Source of the DNA: JAFLUQ01 sp964551215
GTDB lineage: Bacteria > Bacillota > Clostridia > UMGS1883
Assembly (NCBI GenBank): GCA_964551215.1
Contig: CAZKBV010000078.1
Coordinates: 1-7,210 of the forward strand
Length of the DNA stretch: 7,210 nucleotides
Direction of reading: 5' to 3'
The notes beneath the pieces are model-generated. The model was not told where the DNA came from, ran no database searches, and saw only the letters and a list, made by a program, of their open reading frames with translations. A program made the position numbers and the translations under genes. This document shows positions 1 through 5,745 of this stretch, in pieces (positions within the stretch are counted from its first letter, which is position 1; each line of letters begins with the position of its first letter).

Positions 1-34
1 ACCACTGGTTCACTGGAGGTTATGATTTGTCGCT

Positions 35-1312
35 TTATTTTGCCGAATTAATTTTATAAATACAAACTCCGTGGCGAGGCACCCTTGAAACCACCCCGCC
101 CAAGGCGTCGGCTTCGGCTCCGGTGTAAAGCTCGGTCGCGTGAATTTTCCCCATGCCGAAAAAGTCCGCCGGAGTCGAAATTTCCCGAGGGGCTTCGCCG
201 GTGTTAAACTGGGCGAGATATTTTGTCTCGCCGTCTTCGTCCTCGGCGTACCACACAATCGCCCCGTCCTCGTCGCGGTAAAGCTCCCTGTTGGCGCGGG
301 AGTGATTCAGTATGCGCAAAAGCCCTTCGTTGGTAAGAAGCGACAGTGTGAAGGGGTCGTTTTCGGTCATTTCGCAGCCTATGAACATGGGCGAACGGAA
401 AACGCACCAAAGGGCGATGTGGGTTTTTTGCTCGTCGGGGGTGAAGTTCGTCATTCTCGGGCCGCCGTTGGAGCGGATGCCTATTTTGCCTACGGTAAGC
501 ATATCACAGTCCGGCCACGCGCCGTCGGCGCGGAGATTTTGCCAGTCGCGGCAAAGGTCGAAAGCTTCCCTGAGCTGTGGCCATGTGTCCCAAAAGTCGT
601 CGCTCATTCGCCAAAGATTGGCGTGGGCCATTAGGTGAGCCGCGCTTTTCAGCGAAGCCCTCCCCGGAGAAAGGGAAAGCACGATGTCGCGGCCTGTTTT
701 GTCGATGGCCTTCCTTATAAGCTCAACCTCCCCCATGTGGTAGGGGCGGGCGATGTCGTCCACCTTTACATAGTCTATTTCCCAAGAGGCGTAAAGGCGG
801 AAAATGCTGTCGTAATATTCGCCGGCGCCTTTTTTTGAGGGGTCGATTCCGTACATATCCTCGTTCCATTCGCAGACGGAAGCGGTGTCGGCAATCATGT
901 CGGCCGTTACGCCGGAGCGCATTACGGGCGTTTTTGCCCGAACGGCTTGGCGGGGTATTCCCCGCAAAATATGTATGCCGAATTTAAGCCCCAGAGAATG
1001 AACATAGTCCGCAAGGCCTTTGAGGCCGCTGCCGCCAGATGCGCAGGGGAATCTGTTGACGGCGGGCATAAGGCGGCCAAAGTCGTCCATTACAAGGGCG
1101 GCGTCTTTGTTATATCTGTCGCTTTTCGCGTTCGGCTCGTACCACTGAATATCCACAATGACGTACCGCCAGCCGTATTTTTTTAAATTTTCCGCCATGT
1201 ACGCGGCGTTTTGGCGTACCTCGCTTTCCCGAACGGAGGCTCCGTAGCAGTTCCAGCTGTTCCAGCCCATAGGGGGCGTAGGCGCCAATGCGTGGTGGGG
1301 GTAGGTTTTCAT
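35..1312 (-). CDS. GH27 family glycoside hydrolase (alpha-galactosidase-like), cytoplasmic
   Basis: A retaining glycosidase of clan GH-D, predicted to remove terminal alpha-linked galactose or a related sugar. The 425-residue protein opens with the GH27 signature PPMGWNSWN (14-21) and a beta-strand motif VIVDIQWYEP (51-60). The catalytic nucleophile is probably D185 in YVKVDD. The acid/base is probably D239 in the RxxxD pattern R235-D239. Other family motifs are WPDCDML (266-272) and FRSPMFIG (305-312). A (beta/alpha)8 barrel spans about 10-335, followed by a short beta-sandwich to the end. There is no signal peptide, so it should act in the cytoplasm on imported oligosaccharides. The ATG is supported by AAAGGAGC seven bases upstream. 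It is divergent from the membrane-protein operon and has its own promoter and candidate operator. Oddity: residues that usually bind galactose differ (VDIQW for the usual DD.W; LSPG where CEWG is usual), so the substrate is uncertain although the family is clear. Confidence 0.92.
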   Translation of the reverse strand: MKTYPHHALAPTPPMGWNSWNCYGASVRESEVRQNAAYMAENLKKYGWRYVIVDIQWYEPNAKSDRYNKDAALVMDDFGRLMPAVNRFPCASGGSGLKGLADYVHSLGLKFGIHILRGIPRQAVRAKTPVMRSGVTADMIADTASVCEWNEDMYGIDPSKKGAGEYYDSIFRLYASWEIDYVKVDDIARPYHMGEVELIRKAIDKTGRDIVLSLSPGRASLKSAAHLMAHANLWRMSDDFWDTWPQLREAFDLCRDWQNLRADGAWPDCDMLTVGKIGIRSNGGPRMTNFTPDEQKTHIALWCVFRSPMFIGCEMTENDPFTLSLLTNEGLLRILNHSRANRELYRDEDGAIVWYAEDEDGETKYLAQFNTGEAPREISTPADFFGMGKIHATELYTGAEADALGGVVSRVPRHGVCIYKINSAK

Positions 1313-1318
1313 ATGAAA

Positions 1319-1326
1319 GCTCCTTT
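1319..1326 (-). promoter_or_regulatory. Ribosome binding site of the GH27 gene
   Basis: Read on the minus strand this is AAAGGAGC, about seven bases before the ATG at 1312-1310. It fixes the start of the GH27 gene at the conserved N-terminus. Confidence 0.75.
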
Positions 1327-1365
1327 ACGTAAAAATGTGGGGGTTCTTTAAAGTTAGCTTAATAC

Positions 1366-1394
1366 ATTATATTACAAACAAGGAGGTTTGTAAA
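1366..1394 (-). promoter_or_regulatory. Sigma-A-type promoter of the GH27 gene
   Basis: On the minus strand the -35 box TTTACA (1394-1389) and a perfect -10 box TATAAT (1371-1366) are separated by exactly 17 bases. Transcription would start near 1359, giving a leader of about 47 bases. The sequence upstream of the -35 is A/T-rich and could act as an UP element. This is inferred from consensus matching only. Confidence 0.8.
1372..1393. promoter_or_regulatory. Perfect 22-base inverted repeat inside the GH27 promoter (candidate operator)
   Basis: Arms TTACAAAC (1372-1379) and GTTTGTAA (1386-1393) are exact reverse complements around the 6-base centre AAGGAG. The repeat fills the spacer between -10 and -35 and covers most of the -35 box. 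A protein bound here would block RNA polymerase, so repression relieved by a sugar inducer is the natural reading. The regulator is not encoded in the window, and I cannot assign it to LacI, GntR or another family. Confidence 0.55.
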
Positions 1395-1407
1395 GGTAAA
1401 AAACGGG

Positions 1408-1438
1408 AAAAAATATGTGACGGTGTGACATATTTTTT
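1408..1438. repeat. A/T-flanked inverted repeat between the divergent promoters
   Basis: Eleven-base perfect arms AAAAAATATGT (1408-1418) and ACATATTTTTT (1428-1438) surround GACGGTGTG. The centre also contains a direct repeat TGTGAC-GG-TGTGAC (1416-1429). It resembles a weak bidirectional terminator. However, it lies upstream of both promoters and neither predicted transcript crosses it. A shared regulator site or A/T-rich UP element for the two promoters fits better. Confidence 0.5.
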
Positions 1439-1467
1439 TAAATAATTGTAACATTTTAAGAAAACAG

Positions 1468-1496
1468 TTGCAACCGAAGGGGATTTGTGTTAAGAT
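1468..1496 (+). promoter_or_regulatory. Sigma-A-type extended -10 promoter of the five-gene operon
   Basis: The -35 box TTGCAA (1468-1473) and -10 box TAAGAT (1491-1496) are 17 bases apart. A TG at 1488-1489 gives an extended -10 (TGTTAAGAT). An A/T-rich stretch precedes the -35. The start point should be near 1503, leaving a leader of about 36 bases before the first ATG. No other promoter-like sequence is obvious before the end of the last gene. Confidence 0.72.
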
Positions 1497-1525
1497 GAAA
1501 ATGTATATTTGTATCGGTTGAGTCG

Positions 1526-1533
1526 AAAGGAGA
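1526..1533 (+). promoter_or_regulatory. Ribosome binding site selecting the ATG at 1539
   Basis: AAAGGAGA lies six bases before the ATG at 1539. An in-frame TTG at 1509 would sit upstream of this site and would add ten residues not typical of the family, so the ATG is preferred. Confidence 0.75.
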
Positions 1534-1538
1534 AAATA

Positions 1539-2204
1539 ATGGATACAGCGGCAAGGAGACGGGGGAAAATGTATTCCCTCGGCGAGGAAATATTCAGTTC
1601 GGTGACCCACGGGGTAGGCGCGCTGATAGGCGTGGCGGCTCTGACGCTTATGGTGGTTTTCGCCGCCAAGGCCGGAAATGTGTACGGGGTTGTCAGCGGA
1701 GCGATTTACGGAAGTACGATGATAATTCTTTTCTCTATGAGCGCTCTTTATCACGCGATACAGGCTCCGAGAGCGAAAAAGGTTTTTAGGATAATAGACC
1801 ATTGCAGCATATATTTGCTTATTGCGGGAACGTATACGCCGATCGCGCTTTGCCCTTTGAGGGAACACGGGGGCTGGGCTTTGTTCGGAGCGGTATGGGG
1901 AGTTTCGATTCTCGGCATAGCGCTTAATTCCGTAAATCTGGAAAAATTCAAGCTGATAAGCCTTATAAGCTACGTGGCGTTAGGCTGGGCGGTGGTATCC
2001 ATGTGGGGCGCGATGCGGGCAAGCCTTCCCGCTCCGGCGATATGGCTGCTGTTGGCGGGAGGCTTGGTATATATGGCGGGCGTTGTATTTTACTGCCTGA
2101 AGAAGGTGGCGTATACGCATCCCGTATGGCATATATTTGTGCTGGGCGGGAGCTTACTGCATTTTTTGTGCGTACTGATTTATATTATGCCCGTTAAGGC
2201 GTGA
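1539..2204 (+). CDS. trhA: HlyIII/TrhA (PAQR-like) seven-helix membrane protein
   Basis: An integral membrane protein of the hemolysin III/PAQR superfamily. Bacterial members are linked to membrane-energy and lipid homeostasis rather than true haemolysis. At 221 residues the length is typical. The short basic N-terminus (about 1-12) precedes the conserved GEEIFSSVTHGVGA (15-28). Further family motifs are SALYH (68-72), DHCSIYLLIAGTYTP (87-101) and HPVWHIFVLGGSLLH (194-208). By analogy with adiponectin receptors, the intramembrane zinc ligands should be H72, D87, H194 and H198, and all four are present. Seven hydrophobic helices fit about 24-45, 48-70, 84-105, 112-130, 138-157, 164-186 and 197-217. 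It is the first gene of the rightward operon, 45 bases ahead of the CNNM-like gene with no terminator between. Family assignment is firm; physiological role is inferred. Confidence 0.93.
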   Translation: MDTAARRRGKMYSLGEEIFSSVTHGVGALIGVAALTLMVVFAAKAGNVYGVVSGAIYGSTMIILFSMSALYHAIQAPRAKKVFRIIDHCSIYLLIAGTYTPIALCPLREHGGWALFGAVWGVSILGIALNSVNLEKFKLISLISYVALGWAVVSMWGAMRASLPAPAIWLLLAGGLVYMAGVVFYCLKKVAYTHPVWHIFVLGGSLLHFLCVLIYIMPVKA

Positions 2205-2231
2205 AACAGATAAAATTCATATGCGGATAAG

Positions 2232-2239
2232 AAGGAAGG
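2232..2239 (+). promoter_or_regulatory. Ribosome binding site supporting the TTG start at 2250
   Basis: AAGGAAGG lies ten bases before the TTG at 2250. The nearby ATGs at 2221 and 2240 are in other frames, and no in-frame ATG or GTG lies between the previous stop and this point, so TTG is the best start. Confidence 0.55.
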
Positions 2240-2249
2240 ATGGTATATT

Positions 2250-3560
2250 TTGAACGGCGAGCCTTTCCCGGGATGTATAATCCAATTGATATTGTTTGTG
2301 CTTTGCGGAACGCTTACGCTTATGTCCGCCGCGTTGGAGGATTTAAGCCTTAACAATCTCCGCCGCGAGGCGGACGACAGCAAAAAAAGCGCCGCTCTGG
2401 CGAAAATAAAGGAAAAGGAAAGCAGCTTTATTGTGGGCTGTCATTTCTGGTTCATTTTGATGACGGTGGTTGTCGGAATTATAACATGGAGCTATCTGTT
2501 GCCTACGGATTCGGCGGCAAATGTCTTGGCCGATATAGGAATTGTGTTGCTGACGGCATTTGTCGGCATTACAATTTCAAGAATCACTCCCCTGAGGGTG
2601 GCGCTGAAAAATCCCGAAAAAACGGCGGAGAGCTTCTGCGGGCTTATGCGGCTGGTGAACGTGTTAAGCGTTATTCCCGTGGGGGCGGCGGTGTGGCTGG
2701 GAAAGCTGCTCGCCGCGCTGTTCGGCGTGGCTCCGGACGAAGATTTGGAGGACGTTACCGAGGAAGAAATCCGCATGATGGTTGATATCGGCACCGAAAG
2801 CGGGGCAATCGCTCCGGAGGAGCAGGAATTTATCCAGAATATATTTGAATTTGACAATATGTCCGCCGCGGACGTTATGACCCACCGCACGGATGTGGCG
2901 GTGCTTAAAATGGGGGAGGACCCTCGGGAGTGGGAAAAGGTCGTCCGTGACTGCGGATTTTCCAGATTCCCTGTCTGCGGAAACGGGATAGACGATATAG
3001 TGGGGGTGGTTCAGGCCAGAGAGCTTTACGAATTCCTTTACGACGGCAGCGGAAGTGTTATGAGCATAATCCGTCCGGCCTACGTCGTTCCCGAAACTGT
3101 TCGGGCGGACGTCCTTTTCCGCAATATGCAGAAGGAGAAAAATCCCATAGCGATAGTTGTGGACGAGTACGGCGGCTTCAGCGGCATCGTAACCATTGAC
3201 GACCTTTTGGAGGAGCTTGTGGGGCGTATTGTTGACGAAAAAGACGAGCAGCTTGAACCGGAGGAGGAAATAGTCCGCCTTGACGACGGCACTTGGTCTG
3301 TGGACGGAACCGCTCCGCTGGACGATATATCCGAGGAATTGGGCGTGGATTTGCCGACGGAGGAATACGACACAATAGGCGGCATGATATTTGCCCAGAT
3401 GGACAAGATTCCCGAGGACGGCTCCGCCTTTGAAATAGAGGCGTACGGCCTTTTGATGAAGGTAACGAAAATTTCCGACAGGAGGATAGAGCGGGTTCTG
3501 GTATGTATTGCCGAACCGGCGGAGGAGTTGGAGAGCAGTGAGAATACAAAGCAAGGCTAA
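2250..3560 (+). CDS. CNNM/CorC-like membrane protein with two CBS domains
   Basis: A membrane protein of the HlyC/CorC (CNNM) family, commonly implicated in magnesium or other divalent-cation export and tolerance. Predicted layout in 436 residues: a membrane domain (about 1-158) with hydrophobic segments near 9-29, 61-83, 91-109 and 137-158; an acidic linker (162-175); a CBS pair (about 205-265 and 272-330, including VVDEYGGFSGIVTIDDLLEE at 303-322, a hallmark of the family); and a C-terminal CorC/HlyC domain (about 338-420, with TIGGMIF at 375-381). The start is TTG with a ribosome site upstream. Oddity: the usual DUF21 signatures are weak. The GE.(I/L)PK motif reads SRITPLR (110-116), and the SxxE motif near TM1 appears only as SAALE (26-30). 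The C-terminal half is confidently placed, but transport activity is doubtful. Its end overlaps the next gene by 23 bases. Confidence 0.9.
   Translation: MNGEPFPGCIIQLILFVLCGTLTLMSAALEDLSLNNLRREADDSKKSAALAKIKEKESSFIVGCHFWFILMTVVVGIITWSYLLPTDSAANVLADIGIVLLTAFVGITISRITPLRVALKNPEKTAESFCGLMRLVNVLSVIPVGAAVWLGKLLAALFGVAPDEDLEDVTEEEIRMMVDIGTESGAIAPEEQEFIQNIFEFDNMSAADVMTHRTDVAVLKMGEDPREWEKVVRDCGFSRFPVCGNGIDDIVGVVQARELYEFLYDGSGSVMSIIRPAYVVPETVRADVLFRNMQKEKNPIAIVVDEYGGFSGIVTIDDLLEELVGRIVDEKDEQLEPEEEIVRLDDGTWSVDGTAPLDDISEELGVDLPTEEYDTIGGMIFAQMDKIPEDGSAFEIEAYGLLMKVTKISDRRIERVLVCIAEPAEELESSENTKQG
3521..3527 (+). promoter_or_regulatory. Ribosome binding site selecting the GTG at 3538
   Basis: GGAGGAG lies ten bases before the GTG at 3538, inside the end of the CNNM-like gene. 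A longer reading from TTG at 3508 lacks a comparable site and would add an arginine-rich 10-residue tail, so GTG is preferred. Confidence 0.6.
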
Positions 3561-5295
3561 AAAATTTGACCCGGACAAGGGCTTTGAAGTGGCGGCGGCG
3601 GCGTTTATCATTCTCGCGCCGGTTTTGCTGAGTCATTTCGGCACGGGCTGGGGACTTTACGCCATGTTTGCCTTATTAAGCCTGACTCTTGGAATAAGGC
3701 TGATTCGGGGCGGACAAATACATATCGGAGTGAACGCCGCGCTGGGGCTGCTGCTGGGAGTATATTCCCTTTTCGCCATAGCCGCGGCGGAAAATATGTA
3801 CCGGCACATCAGGCTTATTTTCCTGATTTTTTCCGCCGTGGAGTTGATGCTTCTGGCGGCGGACTATTTTTCTATGGAAAGCGGAAAGGGCCTTGAAAAC
3901 AGGCTCGCGTATATGGTAGTGACTTCCGGCGCGGTGCTGGCGCTGTGGAACATAATATACTGGGTTTTCGGAATGAAATTTTCCGTGGCGGAGCCTTTCT
4001 CCGCCGGAATGGAGCAAAGCGACCTGCTGGGAATATTTATGTTCGCCGCCGTTTGGTGCGCCGTAAAAACCTATTCCGAAGAAAAGCGGAAGAAACCGAC
4101 GCTGCTGATACTGTGCGTCCCAATGGTGTTTGCGCTTATTATGAGCCGCAGCCTTCCGGCATGGTTTTTCGGCTCCGCGTTCGCGGCGCTTTACCTTTTC
4201 CGCAAAGGTAAGAAACTGCTGAGCGGCATTTTTGCCGCCGCCGCCCTTGGCAGCGGAATATGCCTTGCGGTGAAAATGGCAAAGGCGCAAAACGCGGCTC
4301 TTTTGGACGCGGTGACGGCGGCCTTTAAGCATCCCTTCGGGCTGGGAGGCGGGGGCTTTGTTTCAACGCAGAGCAGTCTACAGTCGGTGTATTACAGGGT
4401 AAGCTCAATCGGCAGCGGCGGGGAGCTGGCCTCCTCGCTGGGAATTATCGGCCTTTTGGGAGCTTTGGGCTTCATAGCTTGGCAGATTTATCTTACCGTA
4501 AAGAACCGCTCATGGTTTAACGCCTTTGCCGGACTTCTTTGCGTATACGCTTTCTTCGCGCCTATGTCGCAGTCCGAAGCGGGACTTTTGCTCTTTGCCG
4601 GAGTCTGCGTCTACGGCGAATGGCGCAAGGGCAGAATAATTCGGGTAAAAATAGGCAAGGGGCTTACGGCGGCCGCAATTGGCATAGCCGCCGCCGCGGC
4701 GGTTTACGGGTGCGTCCTCGCGACGTCGGAGGCCTTCCGTTCGGTGGGGCTGAAAGCCGCCTTTACGAATGAGGAAAAAGCGGCGCAGAGGTTATCCTCG
4801 GCGGCGAACATCAATCCCTTTGACGGCGAAAGCTGCCGAGACGCCGCCGAAATTTTCCGCTGTTTGTACGAAGAAAACGGGGAAAAGGAAAACGCCGTAA
4901 AGGCGGAGTACGAAATAAAGCGGGCTGTTTCCCGTGAGGAAAACAACGCCCTCTATTATGCGGATTACGCGAAACTCCTTATGGATCAGGAAAAGTATTT
5001 CGACGCGGAGCTTCAATGCGAAAAGGCCGTGGAGAAGGCTCCGCTGAACGACGATTACAAAGTCATGCTCAGCGAAATCCTTTACAAGCTGGCGGAAGGC
5101 TGCGAAAAGGGCAGTGTGGACGCGGGGCGGTATTACAAAAGAATATTGGAGTGCGGCGAGGGCGTGACGGACATGGAGAAAAAGAAAATCGTAAACGACT
5201 ACGCCGACAAGGCCCAGCCCTACACGAGAGTTGATTTTTACGAATCGGAGGAAGAAGCCGCCTCTGCGGAAAACGATACGGAGGGCGAGGAATGA
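3538..5295 (+). CDS. Polytopic O-antigen ligase/polymerase-like protein with C-terminal TPR region
   Basis: Probably a Wzy/WaaL-type membrane protein, a class that polymerises or transfers surface glycans outside the membrane. From the GTG it is 585 residues. About eleven or twelve hydrophobic segments fill residues 17-405. The segment HPFGLGGGGF (265-274), followed by SGGELASSLGIIGLLG (293-308), matches the family pattern 'HPl.G.G...F ... E.G..G'. The histidine-containing h(N/S)..L element usually between them is not evident. A soluble C-terminal region (about 415-560) is helical and TPR-like, the clearest repeat being residues 471-504 (ALYYADYAKLLMDQEKYFDA onward to APLN). The tail is strongly acidic (about 570-585). 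It overlaps the upstream gene by 23 bases and shares ATGA with dtd, so it is translationally coupled on both sides. No glycosyltransferase or flippase is near, so the glycan substrate is unknown. Family call is moderate. Confidence 0.72.
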   Translation: MRIQSKAKKFDPDKGFEVAAAAFIILAPVLLSHFGTGWGLYAMFALLSLTLGIRLIRGGQIHIGVNAALGLLLGVYSLFAIAAAENMYRHIRLIFLIFSAVELMLLAADYFSMESGKGLENRLAYMVVTSGAVLALWNIIYWVFGMKFSVAEPFSAGMEQSDLLGIFMFAAVWCAVKTYSEEKRKKPTLLILCVPMVFALIMSRSLPAWFFGSAFAALYLFRKGKKLLSGIFAAAALGSGICLAVKMAKAQNAALLDAVTAAFKHPFGLGGGGFVSTQSSLQSVYYRVSSIGSGGELASSLGIIGLLGALGFIAWQIYLTVKNRSWFNAFAGLLCVYAFFAPMSQSEAGLLLFAGVCVYGEWRKGRIIRVKIGKGLTAAAIGIAAAAAVYGCVLATSEAFRSVGLKAAFTNEEKAAQRLSSAANINPFDGESCRDAAEIFRCLYEENGEKENAVKAEYEIKRAVSREENNALYYADYAKLLMDQEKYFDAELQCEKAVEKAPLNDDYKVMLSEILYKLAEGCEKGSVDAGRYYKRILECGEGVTDMEKKKIVNDYADKAQPYTRVDFYESEEEAASAENDTEGEE

Positions 5296-5741
5296 AAGCG
5301 GTAGTGCAAAGATGCTCCCGAGCGTCGGTCTCGGTCTCCGGCTCCGTAAAGGAAAGCATAAGCCTCGGCTTTACGGTGCTTTTGGGAGTGGAAAAGGGCG
5401 ACAGCCGAAAGGACGCCGACTATATTGCCGACAAGCTTCTAAAGCTGAGAATATTTGAGGACGAACAAGGGAAAATGAATCTCAGCCTTAGTCAAGTTAA
5501 CGGGGAACTGCTCATAATAAGCCAATTCACCCTTATTACGGATATCCCCGTAGGGAACCGCCCCTTTTTCGGAAATGCCGAAGCTCCCGAAAAGGCAAAG
5601 GAGCTTTACGAATATGTCTGCGCCAAAACAGGGGAAAGCGTTAAAACCCGCAAGGGAGCTTTCGGCGCCCATATGGAGGTTTCCCTTGTGAACGACGGCC
5701 CTGTAACCATAATTATCAACAGCAGAGATAAGATAAGGTGA
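5292..5741 (+). CDS. dtd: D-aminoacyl-tRNA deacylase (Dtd)
   Basis: Cytoplasmic proofreading enzyme that hydrolyses D-amino acids (and glycine mischarged on tRNA-Ala) from tRNA, recycling the tRNA. The 149-residue length is normal for the family. It starts with MKAVVQRCSRASVSV (1-15), as in most Dtd proteins. It carries the two active-site motifs: SQFTL (77-81) and NDGPVT (134-139), the latter holding the Gly-cisPro pair G136-P137 that enforces chirality. GNRPFF (88-93) and KGAFGAHMEVSLVN (121-134) are also typical. A small deviation is DIPVGNR where D(T/A)RKGNR is usual. The ATG overlaps the preceding stop (ATGA), and the next gene follows after four bases, so it is in the middle of an operon. 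In many Gram-positive bacteria dtd sits beside relA; here the partners are envelope genes. Confidence 0.97.
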   Translation: MKAVVQRCSRASVSVSGSVKESISLGFTVLLGVEKGDSRKDADYIADKLLKLRIFEDEQGKMNLSLSQVNGELLIISQFTLITDIPVGNRPFFGNAEAPEKAKELYEYVCAKTGESVKTRKGAFGAHMEVSLVNDGPVTIIINSRDKIR

Positions 5742-5745
5742 CGTT

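Noticed and set aside
1..34. Repeated CACTGG (3-8 and 11-16) downstream of the GH27 gene
   Set aside because: Too short and too near the window edge to support a terminator or repeat call; no stem with a T-run is seen on the minus strand.
140..634. Plus-strand open frames across the GH27 gene (140-634, 312-638, 635-838, 947-1186)
   Set aside because: The minus strand carries an intact GH27 protein with all catalytic motifs; these are shadow frames.
1380..1386. Plus-strand AAGGAGG, a perfect Shine-Dalgarno sequence
   Set aside because: The following TTG (1388) is at once followed by TAA, and the next ATG (1416) by TGA, so no small gene is served. It is the centre of the palindrome in the GH27 promoter.
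1495..1521. Possible short leader peptide ATG AAA ATG ... TGA upstream of the HlyIII gene
   Set aside because: Its first ATG overlaps the predicted -10 box, and the second would be at or before the transcript start with no ribosome site. No regulatory codon run is seen.
1509..1538. TTG start ten codons upstream for the HlyIII gene
   Set aside because: It precedes the AAAGGAGA ribosome site that serves the ATG at 1539, and the added residues are not family-like.
1539..2204. Haemolysin or toxin function for the HlyIII protein
   Set aside because: The name is historical. Motifs show a PAQR-like seven-helix protein with conserved metal ligands, widespread in harmless bacteria.
2664..3611. 315-codon open frame on the minus strand
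   Set aside because: It is antisense to the CBS and CorC domains of the CNNM-like gene, with no family resemblance and no ribosome binding site of note.
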